Below the pieces are notes generated by a model. It saw only the letters and a program-made list of their open reading frames with translations. It was not told the DNA's origin and did not search any database. Positions 11,882 to 23,512 of a DNA stretch of 64,000 nucleotides are shown in pieces. Position 1 is the first letter of the stretch. Each line of letters begins with the position of its first letter. The stretch covers positions 1,344,501 to 1,408,500 of the forward strand of contig JAPTOF010000003.1 in assembly GCA_028554755.1 (NCBI GenBank), given 5' to 3'. Origin of the DNA: Cordia subcordata. Its lineage: Eukaryota > Streptophyta > Magnoliopsida > Boraginales > Cordiaceae. Position numbers and translations under genes: made by a program.

Positions 11882-13962
11882 CTATCCTAAAAAAAATAAG
11901 AAGGAGATGAATGCTAAACTACGCATCTATTCTGTTCCTATCTAAGGTGAGGCTAAGCGCTGTGTGCTTATACGTGTAAGAGAACAAACGTGAATAGAAA
12001 TGAACAGATCTTTTATTTGTTTGTTTTCTAAAATCTGAATTAAGTCAAGTTCTATGTATCAGATCTCTTTGTATTTTCACTCCCTTTTTTTTTTTTTTTT
12101 GAGAATTTTACAACTCTAAGATAGAGATGTCTCTTCTCAATTATGTATTCTTTGCTTTAACAGAAACATTAGCTTGATAGTATGATATTGGAGGGGCTTG
12201 GAAGGGCCAAGTTTAAATTATGTGCATGGTCTATATTAAACCCTAACATAGAAAAGTGTAAAGTTTAGACTACTATTGTGAAATATATACAATAATACAT
12301 TTAAAGAGAAAATAACATAAGATTACGAAAAAAAAAAAAGAAAAAGAATTGTTGATTCAATCAATAAATTTGGACTCATTTTTCATTTATTCTTTACTAA
12401 AAATAACATAAGATCACAAAAAAGAATTATTGATTCAATCAATAAAGTTGGACTCATTTTTCATTTAAGAAATAGAATTTAACAATTATCATATAAACAC
12501 GAATAGTTTAGTCAATATCTTTTTCGATGTAAATAATCAAGCTATATTTAAGAAAGTCATTTTTTTTAATTCCAATGGAAGCTTTGTTTTTAACAAATTT
12601 AATAGCAAAAAGGGCCTGTTCCATAATTGATTATATATCAAGCATTAGAATTAACTTTATCAGCCTATGAACTAAAAGATAAGGTTTTGATTTTTCAATC
12701 TTTACCAATCCTTTATATAGAATTGTTATAATAGACAAATTTTCAATTCAAAATGATTAGGCACATTAAATATTTAACACAGATCATCATAAAAAAATTA
12801 AAGACTATATATATACGTACATATATACACACATACATATTTGTTGTGGAGTACACACTACAAAATAGAAATAAATAAGAATAGCATATCAATTTACCGA
12901 TTAGTAGTGAACATATTGTAACAAGCCTAAATTGAGAAGATTATTTCTTCATTTTTATTAATAGAAGATAAGAGCCAAGAATTCTACACACTTGTGTGAA
13001 AGGCTGGATTGCGTGAATTAATAAAGATAAATCATGATAACAGGATTCATGGTAGAGAATGAAAGATGTTAGTTAAAGATAATAATATAGATATCATGAA
13101 AATATTTTTAAATTGTTTTTCTTTTACCTCTTAAGTTAACCCAAACATTCTAATTAACTAAAGTAAAAGTCAAAACAAAAATAACAAAAATTTAGTCAAA
13201 ATTAATTTGTACGTTTGTTAATTTTTTTCCAATTTCAATAATTAAGTCCTCAACAAGTAACAACTCCACTTGACGAGATGCCTCCCGTAAACTAAAATGT
13301 GAACGCTTATAATAGATGCAATGCGTAGGTCCATCACGAAGCCACAAAACCCAATTATCCATTATTTCATGAAAATCTTGAATTTTTCTTTGAACATCCA
13401 TCATCATCTAACTTCTACTTTGGACAAGCTTAATCACATTTGAGGTTAATATCAATTTGGAAACACAATGTCTAACTGGCTCTATAGACTATATGTACAG
13501 GGTCCTTTAGTGTTTACATATTTTTAGAGCATTATTTAAAAAACTTGGGATTTGGTCTATGTTGCAATTGTCCTAAAATGATAATAATGCTTTCACACTA
13601 ATTAAATATTAATCAAATCTTTGGCCTGCTACTGTCAAGAGTTATGAAAGAATGCTCCATTTTCAACGGGTGAACATACAAAAGTAGAACAACTTCCACA
13701 TGATATATTCAGCCAAACAGCATGCAAAACCTCCATTAATATATAAAATGTTGGTTCTTAATTACATTCATGGTAACTTGACCTGGTTAAAAAAAAAATT
13801 ACATTCACGGTACACAGCTATTGCAAAAGACTCCAGTGTGGCTAAAGACACTAATAAACCAAAACTGGCACTTTTCTCCTCTAGTAAATAATGGTGCAAA
13901 GCAGCACCCAACGCCATGACAGAACAGCTACATTATGGCTTATCAGCACCGTCACCATAAAT
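11882..13962. other. convergent intergenic region
   Basis: This lies between the 3' ends of SDH copy 2 (plus) and the ZFWD gene (minus). The DNA is AT-rich, with a 90-bp tandem duplication (12309-12480). A 71-codon open frame on the minus strand at 13192-13407 is rich in charged and aromatic residues. I do not recognise it, and it has no supporting splice or promoter context. Confidence 0.5.
12309..12480. repeat. 90-bp tandem duplication
   Basis: Two adjacent copies start at about 12309 and 12400. They share ATTCAATCAATAAA and TTGGACTCATTTTTCATTT at the same spacing and differ mainly in the length of an A-run. The high similarity suggests a recent replication-slippage or unequal-exchange event. 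Confidence 0.7.
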
Positions 13963-16900
13963 TTATGTGGTGATGGTACTTTGTTGAGGTTGAGCCAGCC
14001 ATTGCCATACTCTCACTTGACCAGATCCATCTCCGGTAAAGAACAAGCCAGGTGGACCAATTTGTATGGCTCGAACCTCCTGTTTCGAGAAGATCTTTGC
14101 CCTTTCCGAGAAACTAAATCCAAAGAAAAGTTGTGATGTGATTGGCTCAGAAAAATGCAAAACCAGCAAACAATAAAGTTCCAGAGAGCTGAAAATTTAG
14201 ACTTACGATGGCAAATCATATACTCTAATACAGTTGTCGTTGCGCGAACAAAGCAGGACTGGCTTGGCTTCCGAATCATGCATCCCGCAGAGGGCAAGCA
14301 CTCCCTGTAGGCATATCAATCCATTAAAACACGGCTAGAGTATTATGGGCAACTCTCCAAGAAAACAAAGACTATATATTTGAAAGAACTCCAGCAAGTC
14401 CAATCAGTCAATTTAAATACAGAGTTTGACAAATGATAATCTACATTGCTGAATCACTACAAGAGTTCTGAGTACACCAGACCACGGAGCACCACTTCCC
14501 AACGAAACTAGCCCAGACTCGAGGGATGTGTGTATCCGGGCATACTCCAAGCACATTACTCACCCACAAGCATAGGGAGAACAACGAAAAACAACCACAA
14601 GCCACAAGTATCTTGGTCTTTGCTTGCCACTTCACATGCTATAAGAAATTCTACTTTTTCTAATTTCTATTCACTAACAGTCTCTTCAAATTTTTAGTCA
14701 ACACTGAAATTTCACACCTTCTCTACATCTTTTTCCTTGAAATTTTTACAACTGTTTATTTTTCTCAAAACTCAAAGTTCTAACTTCATAAGCAACTATT
14801 CTCATACTAACAGCTTCTATTTTACACGAAATTTTAATTTTAGTTTTGGTGGATTATTCCACACACAGTGAGGGTTATATCCTGAGGCATGGTACAAATC
14901 ATATTAAAATAATCAGTCTAACGCTTTTTGAGTTTTCTCAAAGACACTCTGCATCTCTGACAAAAAGCAAAACCATTCTAATCTCAGAGTAATGCTCATA
15001 GGCAAGCTCATCAGATGTGCTCATTAACTTGATAAGAATCACTTCTGTATAAACGTTGCAAAATGTGCAGAATCTTATAATAAATTCCAAGAAAGAAAGC
15101 ATAAATGTAACAGAAAAGTGAAACATCTACATAAATTAAATAAATCTAGAGTGTTACCATGAACCTAGAAACCCTAGCAATAATGTGTTTCAAGTTGCAT
15201 AGAGATTTGGGCCCCCCCCCAACACCCCTCACCCCAAAAGAAAAAAAAGAAAGAAATGCAGCCACAAGATATTTTGGCAAGACATTAGTAATCTTCTTCC
15301 AAAGATGCATGAACAGACTAATTACACACTGTACTCACAAGTTACCTGAAATTTTGTTAGCGACAAAAAAAATTCTTCTATCTCAATAACCTGAAAAAAT
15401 AGTTTCATTCTTCAATTGCCTTCAACAGGACTTCACACATTTAACTTCCAGGCCAAAGCTATCTATTTCTTACATCTACAAGCAACCAAAGGAGAACTCC
15501 CATAGTTGCATAATTAAGCTCTAATTTCAAAGATATTAATACAAATTTTAACAAACTGATTTTGGCAAATATATTAGTTTTTATAAGATGGTTATTTTGA
15601 TCCTGTTGACAATATGCAGATCAAAATAGCAGTTCTAAACTATCACAAGGGAGAGACTAGTTCATAATATCAGCACCAGCAGGATATATGTCATACAAAG
15701 AGCATGAATAATATATGTAAGATATTAATGAAGATATTTACAGAAGCATACATGTTCCTCTTGGTGAGTATATGTTACTTCCAGGTTTCCACTCTCCGTT
15801 GCAACCCACACCTGCCAAGAGGAAAAAAGACAACTGAATATATTTACCTTGACAGTTAGACAATGCACTACATGTATATGTAAAACATACCTTAATTGTT
15901 CTATCCAATGAACAAGACAAAAGAAATTGATCCCAACATAAAACAGACATCACGACATTACTATGATCTGTCAAAGTCTGCAGACACTGCAATGTTTCAA
16001 GACTCCACACCTGAAGGCGACAATTAAAGCAACAGCACAAGTAAAGAGCCGATACACGGACACTGCTGGAGAAAGTTATGATCACAAATATACTTCACTA
16101 CTCTATGAAAGAATCAAATAGACAGAAAATTCACATGTAACTCAGAAAATATCTTACCCGTATAGAATGGTCCATTGAGCCAGAGTAGAGTCTATTTGCT
16201 CCAACAACCATTGTCACAACAGCAAGCGTATGTCCTTTAAGTGACGCAGCAGGTTCAAAATTGTTGGTAGCAACATTAAACTTCCACGCCAATATAATTC
16301 CATCCTGCAGTAAAGAAACAACTCCTCAAGAAAAGAAAAGAGACACATTATTCCAGAAAATCAACCAGTTTAATTGAGGCTCCCATTTGTAAGAAATCAC
16401 CAAATTTTTCACTTGAAGTATGAGTTATATCAGTACACTATTCAGACCATTCTTTTCTTAGCAACCTATGCCTGAAACTTCAAAAATATTGAGTACAAAA
16501 CTGAATCATAAGACGAAGAAACTCATGCATTGTAGAAACTCTCCAGCAATACGGATATATACCATTAAAGTCCAGGGAGAAATTTACATTCCACTAACAG
16601 TTACCTGTATGCCAGCAAAGAGCAAATCATTACCCACAACAAGGGCATAGACTTGCCCAACGGGTCCACTTAGACTAAGTTCGGTGTTAGTCTGAGTGTT
16701 CCATGCCTGAAACATTGCAGAAACAGCCAAAAAGTCAAAAAAAAAAAAATTTGGACTTTCACAGAATTATAATGATCAAATGTATGTTGAGCAATCGTAT
16801 TGAGGAAAATAACTCCATTGTCCTTCTAAGTAAGCAACAGGAATTTTCATCAAAGGAGGTAAAAGTTACCTTGACAAGATTTGTTAGACCCACAAACACC

Positions 16901-18431
16901 CATGGACCTTCACTAAGCATACAACCTACTTCAGCACCCAAACTAATGGCAGCTGTACACTACATGAAAAAGGAAAGCCATAAAGAGATGCAAAAAATCA
17001 GACCTTCATGAGTTAACTTCTATCAAGAAAAAAAGACAATCAAGATGCAAATGAAGGTCACAGCAACAGAAGAAGTCGTCCACATAATACTTTAGTTTGT
17101 ATTCTCTAACTACCTCTTGTTTATTGAGAACGCCAGGAGACAAATTAGATGTTCACTAAAAATCTTCCCAATCTTTCTTTGATCTTTTCCATGAAATAAT
17201 AGAAAGCAAAAGTGCCAAATGAAGAAGCAAAAGAATAACATGAAGAACCTGCCCAGATTGGCAATCCCAGAGTCTCACAGTCTCGTCTTTACTGCCAGTA
17301 TAAAGCTTATCTGAACCGGATGGCAGTGCAATCCCAGTAACAACCTGTTCAAAGAATCTTTAGTTAACTTTCAGTACTATGACAGATGAAGACAGACCCA
17401 ACGCATCTTAACAAGAAGCAATCCCAGTAACAACTTGTTCAGAGAATCTTTTTGTTAGCTTTAAGTATGCAGACTCAGAAAAAATAAGGAAGAAACAAGC
17501 ATAAATCACCAAGTAACATACATACCAACATTATTAGCTATGAAAAGCCCAAAATGCACTTTAAAAACAGGTGAGAAATTCGATTGGAATTTATACAATT
17601 GATTGAACATAGATTCAAGATAAAGACCATAACAAATTGTAATAAGCAAAGGTCATTATTATCTGAATACCCTATAAAGTCGCTACAATATAACATTCAA
17701 GACAATGCTACAATCAAAACCACTCAACTTTACTAAAATTGGAGAAGAATCTACTCCACTGATACCAATACACATTGGACATATGCCTTCTAGTTAACAA
17801 TGAAAAGCTAGGATTATTATCACGCGGATACTTAATAAATACACAACAATCCAATATCAAGTCAATGCAAGACCATTAAAAAGAACTCAACTTCATTAAA
17901 ATTGGACTGGTATCTATTTCATTAACATCAATATATAGGCTATGACATTGATATCACTACCTTCTGGTGGCCTTCAAGCTGAGTTAATAACAAAATGCAA
18001 TCGCCCGTGGACCATGAATGCAAATACCGACAGTTTTCGCCATAATTACAAGTCCCTTGCATCCAATAATTACACACCTTCTCAGACTTCTGCACCACTA
18101 CTCCTCTATTACCCCCATAACCCTGTTGCTGTTTTTGTCTCCCCCACGTATTACTACCATTAAAATTCGAGCTCCGTCTCATCCCACCACCGTGATCGTC
18201 CGTATACCCGTGGGCTCGCTTCGAAGACGCGGGCCCACCACCATTTGAATGCTGCGGCTGTAGCGGCAAGTCTCTGTGTAAGAACGGACATGGAAACCTA
18301 TTGCACCTCCCTTGCTTCCAATGAAAGCAAACTTTCTGCTTTTGCGTTCCGTTTTCGCCGCCGCCACTGCTGCCACCGCTCGTCGACGGACCTAGTCGCT
18401 GAAACACGCGCTTGCTCCCCTCAATATCCAT
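13963..18431 (-). CDS. CCCH zinc finger and WD40 repeat protein (ZFWD type)
   Basis: Plant ZFWD proteins combine two CCCH fingers, which usually bind RNA, with a WD40 propeller; nuclear RNA-related roles are presumed. Nine exons from the 5' end on the minus strand: 18431-17961, 17344-17249, 16959-16870, 16706-16605, 16304-16158, 16010-15891, 15811-15752, 14304-14207, 14113-13963. They give 444 residues, close to family length. Finger 1 is Cys35, Cys43, Cys48, His52; finger 2 is Cys120, Cys128, Cys134, His138 (C-x7-C-x5-C-x3-H). A Gly/Gln-rich linker separates them. WD repeats fill about residue 150 to the end, with blades such as KLYTGSKDETVRLWD and RLYSGSMDHSIRVW. All splice borders and phases close without gaps. 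The closest named relatives I recall are Arabidopsis ZFWD1 (At4g25440) and ZFWD2 (At5g51980). The start is the first ATG and gives the family N-terminus. Confidence 0.92.
17328..17470 (-). repeat. 90-bp duplication that copies the 5' border of ZFWD exon 2
   Basis: The segment 17328-17380, which contains the 3' splice site and first codons of exon 2, recurs at 17418-17470. The 17-base string GCAATCCCAGTAACAAC is identical in both. In the copy inside the intron the acceptor reads AAG instead of CAG on the coding strand. Confidence 0.7.
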
Positions 18432-19194
18432 TGTATATATATAAATCTCTTGTATATGAATAAAAACTCAATCTTGCTTACTATAAAAAAATCAAATTAT
18501 GCTATTTGTATCTGTGTGTGTGTTAGGTAAATGGAAACAGTGGGATTGAGAATTAAGGATGTGATCATGAGCAGCGCAAAGGGTTAGGGTTCAAGATCAA
18601 CGGTTGAGATTGGTTTAATGAAGGGCAAAGACAAATTAGGGTTTTGAGAGTGGTCAAATTGGGAACCCTAATTTTCGGTCGCAGAGAAGAAGATGAAGAT
18701 CAAGATGAGGATAAAGACAGAGAAAGACGAATAAATCTGTTAAATAGAATTCATATGTATTATATATAATCTTTAATTTTTTGGGGTAATTACAATGAGG
18801 CGTAAGATCTATAAGAGCAGGAAATTTGAGCTCAAAACTGTGTCGTTCTATTTTTCCTTGCAAGACAAGGATTTTTGTGAGTGACAGAAAGGAAATAGTG
18901 CCGTTGGGTTGAGACGATTCTTGAAAAATATAAATATTTGACCATATTTTGTAATATAGTAAGATTAATCTAAATATTTTAAAATAATAAAAATTAATTT
19001 AGAAATTGGTGACAACATTAGAGAGTAGTAGAGACTCTTTCACATAACCCACAAAAGAGTAAGAAAATGTCATTGGGTTCCTTAGGTCTACAATGCAATA
19101 AGTAACTAAAAATAAAATCAATAGTGAATTTAACTAAAATCTAGATGTGGTCTCCGCAAAAAATAAAAAATAAAAATCTAAAGGTGACAAAACA
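18432..19194. other. upstream region of the ZFWD gene
   Basis: This is the 5' flank of the minus-strand ZFWD gene. No second gene is seen. The sequence becomes AT-rich beyond about 18900. No clear TATA box could be chosen with confidence. Confidence 0.4.
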
Positions 19195-20465
19195 AGTTAA
19201 GACTGCAGGTCAACCTGCTTAACTCGTAAAAAAAGAGGGTTATGATCGAATATTCTATGACCTGCTAGACAGACGAGTCAACCCGACCCAACCCATTTGG
19301 CGAGCTAGGTTAGGTCACCCACTGACTCAAGATCATGCCAAAATGACCTACTTAACCCACCAACCAATTTTATCCACTTATTCTGCCTTTATTTCACAAA
19401 AATCATGTATATTACTCATGTGATCTAAACTTAATTATTGTTCTCGTGATTGATTATGATCCTACAATATGATTTAAGAGTTTATGTATTTTATTTCATA
19501 ATTATTTTGTTAAAAATATAGTTTTATATATATTTTTTTCAAAATATATGTAGGGTCAACCCAATTAATCTGCTAACCTATGAGTAGGGTTGGCAACGGG
19601 GCAGGTACCCTACCCATAAAGGAATCCCAAACCCGCTACCCGTATAGTATCCCAATTCCTGTTTCCGTCCCAAACCCGGATAAAAATTAAATGGGAATCC
19701 TATTTTCAGAACATCCCAAACCCGCGGGCACCCGGAACATCCCAAACCCAGTTAAAAATTTTTTTAATTTAAATAAAAATTTTAGCAAGAAATGTCTCGA
19801 TTCCTTATTTAAGGCATGTTATCAACCCCAGAAACTAAATTAAATCACTAAATTTTTAAAAACTAACCAATCAAATAATTTTTCTCAAAAAATCTAAACA
19901 ATATCCCTAAAATATATTAAAACAATAAAATTATAAAGAGTAAAAGGTTAAGGGTTCAAACTTTACTATTACTAGAAAGTAAAAAAAGTTTCTTATTTTT
20001 TAGTATATAATATGTACTTATGTACTTTAAATTATAATTAATTAATAAATGTAAAACACCAATATATAGACACACACACATATATATATACACACACATT
20101 ACACACATATATATCTGTACATATATGTATATATATAACTGGGTTTGAGAATGCGGGTACCCGGAGGTCAATCCCAATTTCATCTCAAACCCTAACGGGT
20201 ATTTTTAATAGTTTCGAATCCGTTTCGGGTTTCTAATAAGACGAATTTTATCGAATTTTAATTGGGTCGGTCAATATCGGATACCCTAAGTCATTCATCC
20301 CATTGCCATCCCTACCCACGAGTCTACCCGTGATTAAGGTTGGGTGCAGGTTGGGATCTTGGTGATCTACCAACTGAACAAGCCGACCTGACATGACCCA
20401 GCCCACCCAAACCAGCCATAAACGGGTCGGTCAACTTGGCTTGACCTATTTGCCAACTCTACTAA
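19195..20465. repeat. outer repeat with GACCYGACCCAACCC-type ends, interrupted by a hAT element
   Basis: Runs such as GAGTCAACCCGACCCAACCC near 19276 and GCCGACCTGACATGACCCAG near 20383 bracket the hAT element. Similar words return near 56460-56620 (ACGGGTCGGGTGAAGG, ACGAGTTGGGTCGCCCC), so this is a dispersed repeat. Exact borders and class were not resolved. Confidence 0.35.
19585..20314. mobile_element. hAT-type non-autonomous element
   Basis: The left end TAGGGTTGGCAACGGGGC matches the reverse complement of the right end, TAGGGATGGCAATGGGAT, at 14 of 18 bases. TAGGG(A/T)TGGCAA ends are typical of plant Ac/hAT elements. It is flanked by 8-bp sequences CCTATGAG (19577-19584) and CCCACGAG (20315-20322), a slightly decayed target duplication of the right length. 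The interior has no transposase. It sits inside an older repeat. Confidence 0.65.
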
Positions 20466-21043
20466 AATCAATAGTGTGGTCTCATAGATTACTTTTCTAT
20501 TTCTTTGTTACCAAGAAATTTATCTTAGAGATCAGGGGATAGCTAGCATGAGGTTCTGGGTTTAATCCCGTAGAGATGAGAGGTTTAACAAAAAAAAAAA
20601 AAAAGTTAAAATTACATTTAGTTTTTTTATAAAATTATAAAATTTATGACATACTATGGTATATGTTCTCAATCAATGTAACATTTCGTGATTATTTTAT
20701 TATATTTTATGTTTAACCATTAATTTTAATTTTTTATTATTGACAAATTAATACAAAAATTAAAAGGTAACTAGTTTGATAACTTTGACCTTTTTATTGT
20801 TAAATTTTATGAATGTGTAAAATAAGGAAATATGGCACAGTGAAACTTCGGCTCACAAGAATCCAGATGTTGAGCAATAATTTGGTACGTGGCAATGTGG
20901 CATTAGCATGCACTTATAATGCACAATGAACTTAAGCTACTTTGTCCTCCAGATTGTCCTCATGTTCAATAATCTGAATTGTTTATCAGCGTTGTTTTGG
21001 TAATTGTAATTTTAACGATTAATGCCAAGTTTTTGCTTTTTCG

Positions 21044-21046
<3 letters not shown>

Positions 21047-21088
<42 letters not shown>
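21047..21088. repeat. (AT)21 microsatellite
   Basis: Uninterrupted AT dinucleotide run of 42 bases; likely length-polymorphic. Confidence 0.95.
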
Positions 21089-21090
<2 letters not shown>

Positions 21091-21644
21091 CAATGAATTG
21101 ATAAAATTTTCTTAATAATATTAATTTATTTTTTATTATATAATTATCTAAATCATATATAAAATAGAAAAGATATATAATATCCATGGAATCGCTGGTC
21201 TATTTTTTAGTTACCAAATTTTTTCTTTTTTTTTTGGGTCAAATATTACCAAATTTACTCAAGAGTAGAAGAACAGCACAGATGATATCTTAATTAAAAT
21301 TTTGACCCAAAAAAAGAAAAATTGAAGCACCACCCCTTCAATATTTTTAGTTGCTTATAAACAATAATAATTGACCAAATAACATTATATTTCTACACTT
21401 TAAAAACACAAGAATAAGTGCCCCTTAATTAATGAAAGATCCTTAAAAGTCATTTTAACAAATATTATTACTTATAAGCATATATATTTACCAAATATGT
21501 CAACAACTTATAAATACATTTTATCCACATACTTCTCTGCTTATTTGTTATTTGTTTATAGGCATCAACTGTTTATAGGCATCAACTGTTTTTCTTTTTC
21601 CAAATTAGACTTGCTTATAAGCATCAATTTAGTTTTCTTTTTTT

Positions 21645-22345
21645 CAAATTAGACCATTGGGTGGTTTCTATTTTTAGTTTTTCAATTTAACTATTTTATT
21701 CAATTACCAAATATCTTTCATGAAAAAAATATAATTAATGTTGAAAGATTATTAAAAAATTAAATTTCATAAAATATATGTTTATTTTATTTTTGCATCC
21801 ATCTATTTTATTAATGATTTTCTCTTTGATTAGTTGACATTTCAAAGCCAAGAGATTCAATAAAATATACTATTTGTCTTCTATTGTTTTTCCTTTTCCC
21901 AATTAGACCTTTTGTTTTATACTTCTAATTTTTTTAATTTAAAAATATGATATTTAATTACTGCAGATCTCTCACTAAAAAATGCGATTACTGCCAAAAA
22001 CTTTCTAAAAAATAAATTTTACAAAATATATTTATATGTTATCCTCACATTTACTATAAAATTTGACCATTAATAATAAATAAAAACAATGAAAATTCAT
22101 TAAATGCATCGTTTTTCTTCTATTAATTTTATCTTTCTCAATTAGACTTTTGTTTTATCCTGTTACTTTTCCAGTTAAAAATATTCTATTCAATTACTAC
22201 AAATCTCTCACATAAAAAATATGATTACGGTTAAAAAATTTGTTAAAAATTAAATTTTCCAAAATTATATTTATATTTTTTCATAACATAGTTTATAAAA
22301 TTTTGACCATTAACAATAAATAAATAAAGATACTAAAAATACTCA
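21645..22345. repeat. three diverged copies of a roughly 240-bp tandem unit
   Basis: Copies begin near 21645, 21900 and 22139, each with CAA(A)TTAGAC, then a T-rich stretch, then an ATTCAATTAC or ATTTAATTAC block. The last two also share CTCTCAC, and TTTGACCATTAAYAATAAAT close to their ends. Divergence is high, so the array is old. Confidence 0.55.
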
Positions 22346-22689
22346 TCACACAGGTACTATCCTAATTATAACAAAAGGAAAGGTAAGCAGAAATTGGTGC
22401 AAGTTTTAAAACAAAACTCTTACTTGATAATTGAATAAAACTTGTTTACCAAAAAAAGAAAAAGAAAAAAAGGAGAAGAAGAATTGAATAGAACTTGAAA
22501 ATTTGAAAGAATCCACAAACAAAAGGCAACGAAAACCACTACATTTTAAATTATAAGAAAACACAAGCAACAGAAACACAAGTGGGGGCTGGGCTCTCAC
22601 AAAGCTCAGCAAGATGGGACCAGACTGAATCACAGCTCCAACACAATTCTTCATTCATTCATTCTTCCTATGCTGCTTTGATTCTCTCT

Positions 22690-22745
22690 CTTTGTACCTT
22701 CTCTCTCCTCTCTCCTCTCTCCTCTCTCCTCTCTCTTGTCTCTTC
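22690..22745 (+). repeat. CTCTCTC heptamer repeat in the probable kinase 5' UTR
   Basis: About five tandem copies of the 7-mer CTCTCTC run from 22701 to 22736, followed by TTGTCTCTTCTCTTCAG and a good donor, GTGAGC, at 22753. Pyrimidine-rich leaders just before a 5' UTR intron are common in plant genes. Transcription from here is an inference. Confidence 0.55.
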
Positions 22746-23230
22746 TCTTCAGGTGAGCCATCTCAAAAAAAAACCCTTTCTCTCCCTCTGTGTATCTATC
22801 ACCCTATTATAGGCAAAGATTTCTAATTTTTTTTTAATAAAAAAGAGGCTTTTATATTGAAATTCGAATCTGGGTTTGTTTATTTCACGTGAACTTCAGA
22901 TGGGTATGTCTCAAAGTTTAATTTCACTGCACAATTGGGGTTTGTCATAGTTCTTAGTGGAGTCTTGCTTCATCTCTTCTCCAGAAAGTGCGAACTTTGA
23001 ATGTTTTCAGCTCTTAGTTTGGTGATGTAACTTCTACTGTTTAGTGTTAACTGTGCTGTATTTTTGGTTTGCATTTTGGTCATGATTTTCGTGTACTGAG
23101 CTGTCTTTTTCATTAATTTTTGATTTTGGTTATTTGACAGATTTGGCGAATTTGGGAAGGGATGAAGATGATGAAGCTTAGTGTTTGATCTTTGCTTGTT
23201 TATATGTTTGTTTTGGAAATAATTTTCCAG

Positions 23231-23275
23231 ATGCATGGGACCCCTAATGCAGCCATAGTTTTCAAACTGGCCTAA
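23231..23275 (+). other. upstream ORF in the probable kinase leader
   Basis: A 14-codon frame (ATG at 23231, stop TAA at 23273-23275) lies 240 bases before the kinase ATG. If the leader includes this segment it could reduce translation. A likely acceptor (TTTTCCAG) ends at 23230, so the ATG would open the second leader exon. Confidence 0.3.
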
Positions 23276-23512
23276 TAGCTTTCAGAAACTTCTGTTAGTA
23301 TTTTGACCTCAAGTGTGGCGTTGAATGTCGTTGAACTAAGAAAAAATAAGGACTTTTGACTTGAAATTTGGTGCATTCCCACTTGTATACAAGAAGAACC
23401 TCTGTTAACACGACCTTTAACTAAAGAATAGAGAATTAGTTCGATCTTGGAGAGCCATAAAACTGAGAATTGTTGTTTTGAATCTTCTGAGTGTCTGAGG
23501 TCAAGTTAGCTT

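Larger units (their letters stand above)
20466..22600. other. AT-rich intergenic DNA upstream of the kinase gene
   Basis: No gene recognised. It contains the AT microsatellite at 21047-21088 and three diverged tandem copies of a roughly 240-bp unit at 21645-22345, each listed separately. Confidence 0.5.

Noticed and set aside
13192..13407. 71-codon minus-strand open frame with an unusual mix of aromatic and charged residues
   Set aside because: No family recognised, no splice partner and no promoter signal; it lies in the convergent spacer. Left as spacer DNA.
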